The position numbers and the translations under genes are program-made. 64,000 nt of DNA from Anadara kagoshimensis (taxonomy: Eukaryota; Mollusca; Bivalvia; Arcoida; Arcidae): contig CM037867.1 of the NCBI GenBank assembly GCA_021292105.1, positions 18,198,386 to 18,262,385 on the forward strand, given 5' to 3'. This document shows positions 61,170 to 64,000 of the stretch, piece after piece. Under the pieces are notes generated by a model, which was not told the origin of the DNA, searched no databases, and saw nothing but the letters and a program-made list of their open reading frames with translations. Positions within the stretch are counted from its first letter, which is position 1. Each line of letters starts with the position of its first letter.

Positions 61170-61870
61170 CAGGTGCATGTTTTTCCTATATAAACCATTA
61201 TACATCACCTGTATATATACGGTGACGGGTTAAGATGACTGCTATAGTTGGTCAAAAATAGTGCCTATTTTTAAATTAAAGTTAAAAAAGCCCCAATTGT
61301 TATTTATCTATTTTCTCGTGTTATACACCATTGGAATCGTCAAAATGTCTTCTTTTTAGCTATAACAGGAACTTTTCGAAAATGAAAGTAAAATTATTGA
61401 TATGACTGTTTTAAGCAACCACGTCAACATATTTCCTTCTTTATCTATATTGTAAAGTTCTTAAATTTCAAACTAAAAAAGCCCCAAAAATTTCTTAAAA
61501 TATTTCAGATTAAAAAATACCATAAAATTCCTCTCATTTTCTACTTTTTAATGATAACAGGAATAATTTGATATCTTTGATCTTTCAATATTTTATTTAA
61601 GAAATAAGTTTCAATCCTTCATAATTCTTTGTTAGCTTCAGGTCGAAAGTAACCGGAAAAATTAGCGCATGCGCAACTATTGATCAAACGCAAAGTCGAT
61701 AATGATTGTGCCTTTTATTTTTATTTATTCCTTTTGTAGGTACCAACCCCCATGATAAAATAAAAAAAAAGAATAGAATGAAATAACGAGGTTTTACAAC
61801 CGGCTATACATGTGACTGTATAGACATCAATACTTGAAAGACGCGGTACATGTGAAACTGTACAAGCGTG
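61170..61870. other. AT-rich, weak internal repetition, no gene
   Basis: AAAAAAGCCCCAATTGTT (61286) and AAAAAAGCCCCAAAAATT (61476) head two diverged segments, each followed by a CTATAACAGGAAC/GATAACAGGAAT word. No exon. Confidence 0.45.
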
Positions 61871-62375
61871 TGTGATAAGTTCTTACAATTTTGAGGCTGG
61901 TTTCCTGCAGAGTTGATAGCAGGATTGGAGAATCAAGGGAAGAACAAGTGAAATAAGCTTTACTGCAATATGTTTGATTCAGTGCCTGGTTCGAATCCCA
62001 CAAATCCTAATGTGAGAAAGTTGTCATTCGCTTGTAAAAAATCGCTAGTTTTTTTTTCCGGAAACTTAAATTTACCAAACCATTCCAGAACTTGCCACCT
62101 CGGTACTTGTCTGGGACGTAAAGCGCCATCAATCCAATCCAAGCCACAACCCAAAAATAAAATAAAATAAAATAAAATAAAAAGCTATCACAACCGAACT
62201 ATATGTAAACATCGGATGTCCTGAGCATCATTGAAAAGAGGCGGTACATGAACTAAATTCAACATATTTTCTTACAATAATGAGACTGTTTTCCTGTGGA
62301 GTTGATAACAGGGTTGGGGAATCGCGGCGAGAACAACACATGGATAAAGCGTTACTGAAATGTGTTTAATTCAGT
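61870..62375 (+). repeat. Direct duplication split by a SINE
   Basis: TTCTTACAATTTTGAGGCTG, TTTCCTGCAGAGTTGATAGC and GCTTTACTGCAATATGTTTG (61880-61982) recur as TTCTTACAATAATGAGACTG, TTTCCTGTGGAGTTGATAAC and GCGTTACTGAAATGTGTTTA (62269-62369). Confidence 0.85.
61983..62183 (+). mobile_element. SINE copy with (AAAAT)n tail
   Basis: The B box in CTGGTTCGAATCCCACAAAT, TTACCAAACCATTCCAGAAC, the shared tail TTGTCTGGGACGTAAAGCGC, then an (AAAAT)n tail (62156-62183). It sits directly after one copy of the flanking duplication. Confidence 0.75.
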
Positions 62376-62379
62376 CGTA

Positions 62380-63480
62380 TATAGTTGATAGTGGTAATTT
62401 TCTCGCTATAAAACCACATATAACAAGTTTCAATTTAAAGGAAGATTGAAGCCAGGAATTTCTAGTACAAAAATACGGATTTAGATGAATAACCATGAAT
62501 GCTCATCCAACAAAATAAAAAAGTTGAAAATAAAAGATCCCTCCTGAAAATTTATGAGCCGACAAACTGCAAAAATAAATATTAAAAAACACCGATTTGA
62601 GTGATACAATGATTGCCTTTTAAATACACGTAGATTTTAATTTTGATAGGAATTTTATTTTAAAAATCTAAAGTGTATCTTAAAAAGATTTTTAAATATG
62701 TGTTTAAAAGGGTTATTCATTTCAGTATTTAAAATACATAACTCACAATGAGTTTTTGTATTTTTTCAACTAGCGAGCTTTTATCAAATTTTGTAATTGA
62801 TTTGATGAAAAAATTATTTGTGTCCAATTTATTTTTCTTTTATATGTAATTTAAATAAGGTGACGAGCTGTATAAAGTGGCAATGATAACTTTTAAAATG
62901 TTTCAATTGGCGAGGAATTTTTAAGACATTCTTCTAAATTAAAGAAATAATTACCAGTTTATTATTTACATTTTTTAAATTTATGAAGATATTGAGAAGT
63001 CAATTTTTCTATGTCTCCATATAACGGTCTGGTTAAATAAAATAGCAACTAAATAATTTTTTCTTTAGTTAATTTTAAACTTTTCAGTCTTGTGTATGAC
63101 TCAAAAATATTTTATTGTCCCATTAGGATGACCTCGAGGTTCTGGAAAATCCATTTTTTTTCAGACTTTTCGCTATAATTATGTATACGAATCCCTGCTT
63201 TTTTCTAAATCTCGGTATCTGGCACGACCATTGTAAATACACGTATACCTTTGATTCAGTTTCATAATCGTTTCCGACAATTTTGAAATTATTTTTTTTA
63301 ATTGAAGACATTCAGAAAATTTGAGATGTTTTTTTAAGATCACTCTAAGATTATTATATTCATATTCTCATTTTATTTGGATTTTTTTCATTTTTTGTAC
63401 CATAAAATACGGATAAAAGTTGTTAGATTTAAGTTAAAGAAAATCTTAGATAAGAAATGATTGTGAGCCGGATCCCGTTA
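62380..63480. other. AT-rich, nothing recognised
   Basis: About 1.1 kb without a supported feature. Confidence 0.4.
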
Positions 63481-63484
63481 TTTT

Positions 63485-63640
63485 ATTCCTATAATGAACA
63501 AATCAAAAACAAACATACTAACACATGTCCTAATCACAATCCAAAACCAAAATAAAAACTCTGAAACTGACAAGTTTGGTTAAACACGTGGACTTCTATT
63601 AGGAAGTGAGACCGGGTGCTCCGGAATGGTGAGCAAAGTG
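63485..63640 (-). repeat. Interspersed repeat family C copy (minus)
   Basis: AACATACTAACACATGTCCT, AAAACTCTGAAACTGACAAG, AAACACGTGGACTTCTATTA, GGAAGTGAGACCGGGTGCTC and CGGAATGG are the inverted family landmarks, well preserved. Confidence 0.85.
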
Positions 63641-63889
63641 ATATTAAGTAGTTATACCGTAAACTAATTACAAGTAAATATATAAATGTACTAAATCGAA
63701 GTACCCAGGAATGACTCTGCAATGTATACTCCCAATCTTTTAATAAAACAATTGTCAATTGATTTTTTTTATAAAAAATGTATATACCTGTCATGTTTAT
63801 ACGATACAATGACAAGAATGTGTTTTAATAATATCGATTTACACGGACTGAACCCCAATTCATTGCAACGTTTTAATCTATATTAAATG

Positions 63890-63955
63890 TAGTTGATCAG
63901 ACCATCAGCTGATCAAAATCAGAGGAACTGATCGATGATCAACAGATCAGGAAAT
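63890..63955. other. Cluster of TGATCA/GATC words
   Basis: GTTGATCAGACCATCAGCTG then ATCAAAATCAG, GGAACTGATCGATGATCAAC and AGATCAG form overlapping short palindromes in 65 bp. No element is assigned. Confidence 0.5.
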
Positions 63956-64000
63956 TCCATATTTGCTAACTACACAGATGCACCTTAAACCGGTATAATG

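Overview
This is AT-rich eukaryotic DNA from an animal, most likely a bivalve mollusc. The evidence is intron-split genes for secreted multidomain proteins with GT-AG splice sites, a degraded non-LTR retrotransposon, many tRNA-derived SINE copies, MITE-like palindromes, and abundant (GA)n, (ATTT)n and (AATC)n tracts. There are no bacterial signatures such as operons or Shine-Dalgarno sites. The bivalve assignment rests on the style of the repeats and is inference. Most of the sequence is repeat-derived or carries nothing recognisable; two real protein genes and three tRNA genes are supported. Layout: (1) 1-6.3 kb holds an approximately 700-bp tandem duplication, copies of a common interspersed repeat (called family C here), one tRNA-Lys(CTT) gene and a hairpin MITE. 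(2) 6.4-15.0 kb, minus strand, is a gene for a secreted von Willebrand factor A protein resembling VWA7. Nine exons join in a consistent reading frame, from signal peptide to the end of the vWA domain, giving 486 codons; the 3' end was not found. Its introns carry two more identical tRNA-Lys(CTT) genes, SINEs and a 491-bp MITE with 8-bp target-site duplications. (3) 15.35-17.1 kb, plus strand, is a 5'-truncated, frameshifted non-LTR retrotransposon, followed by three (GA)n tracts. (4) 17.4-23.5 kb has no recognisable gene; it holds a 159-bp near-perfect palindrome, SINEs and a 101-bp tandem duplication. (5) 23.56-31.63 kb, minus strand, is an extracellular-matrix-type gene. Its exons encode, in order, a TSP1 domain, a laminin-G/thrombospondin-N-like domain, a linker, a second TSP1 domain and eight single-exon EGF repeats, all with phase-1 boundaries except the last. 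The 5' end with the signal peptide was not found. (6) 31.6-64 kb has no recognisable cellular gene. It is a mosaic of SINEs, MITEs, a LINE 3' relic at 37.2 kb, a satellite of about 140-bp units at 52-53.1 kb, a 22-bp palindromic minisatellite at 58.1-58.4 kb, a three-unit repeat at 60.6-61.2 kb and long microsatellites. The two protein genes probably act outside the cell (adhesion, matrix or signalling scaffolds). Nothing in the window shows that they work together. Exon coordinates were derived by hand from reading frames and splice motifs. Repeat boundaries are approximate.
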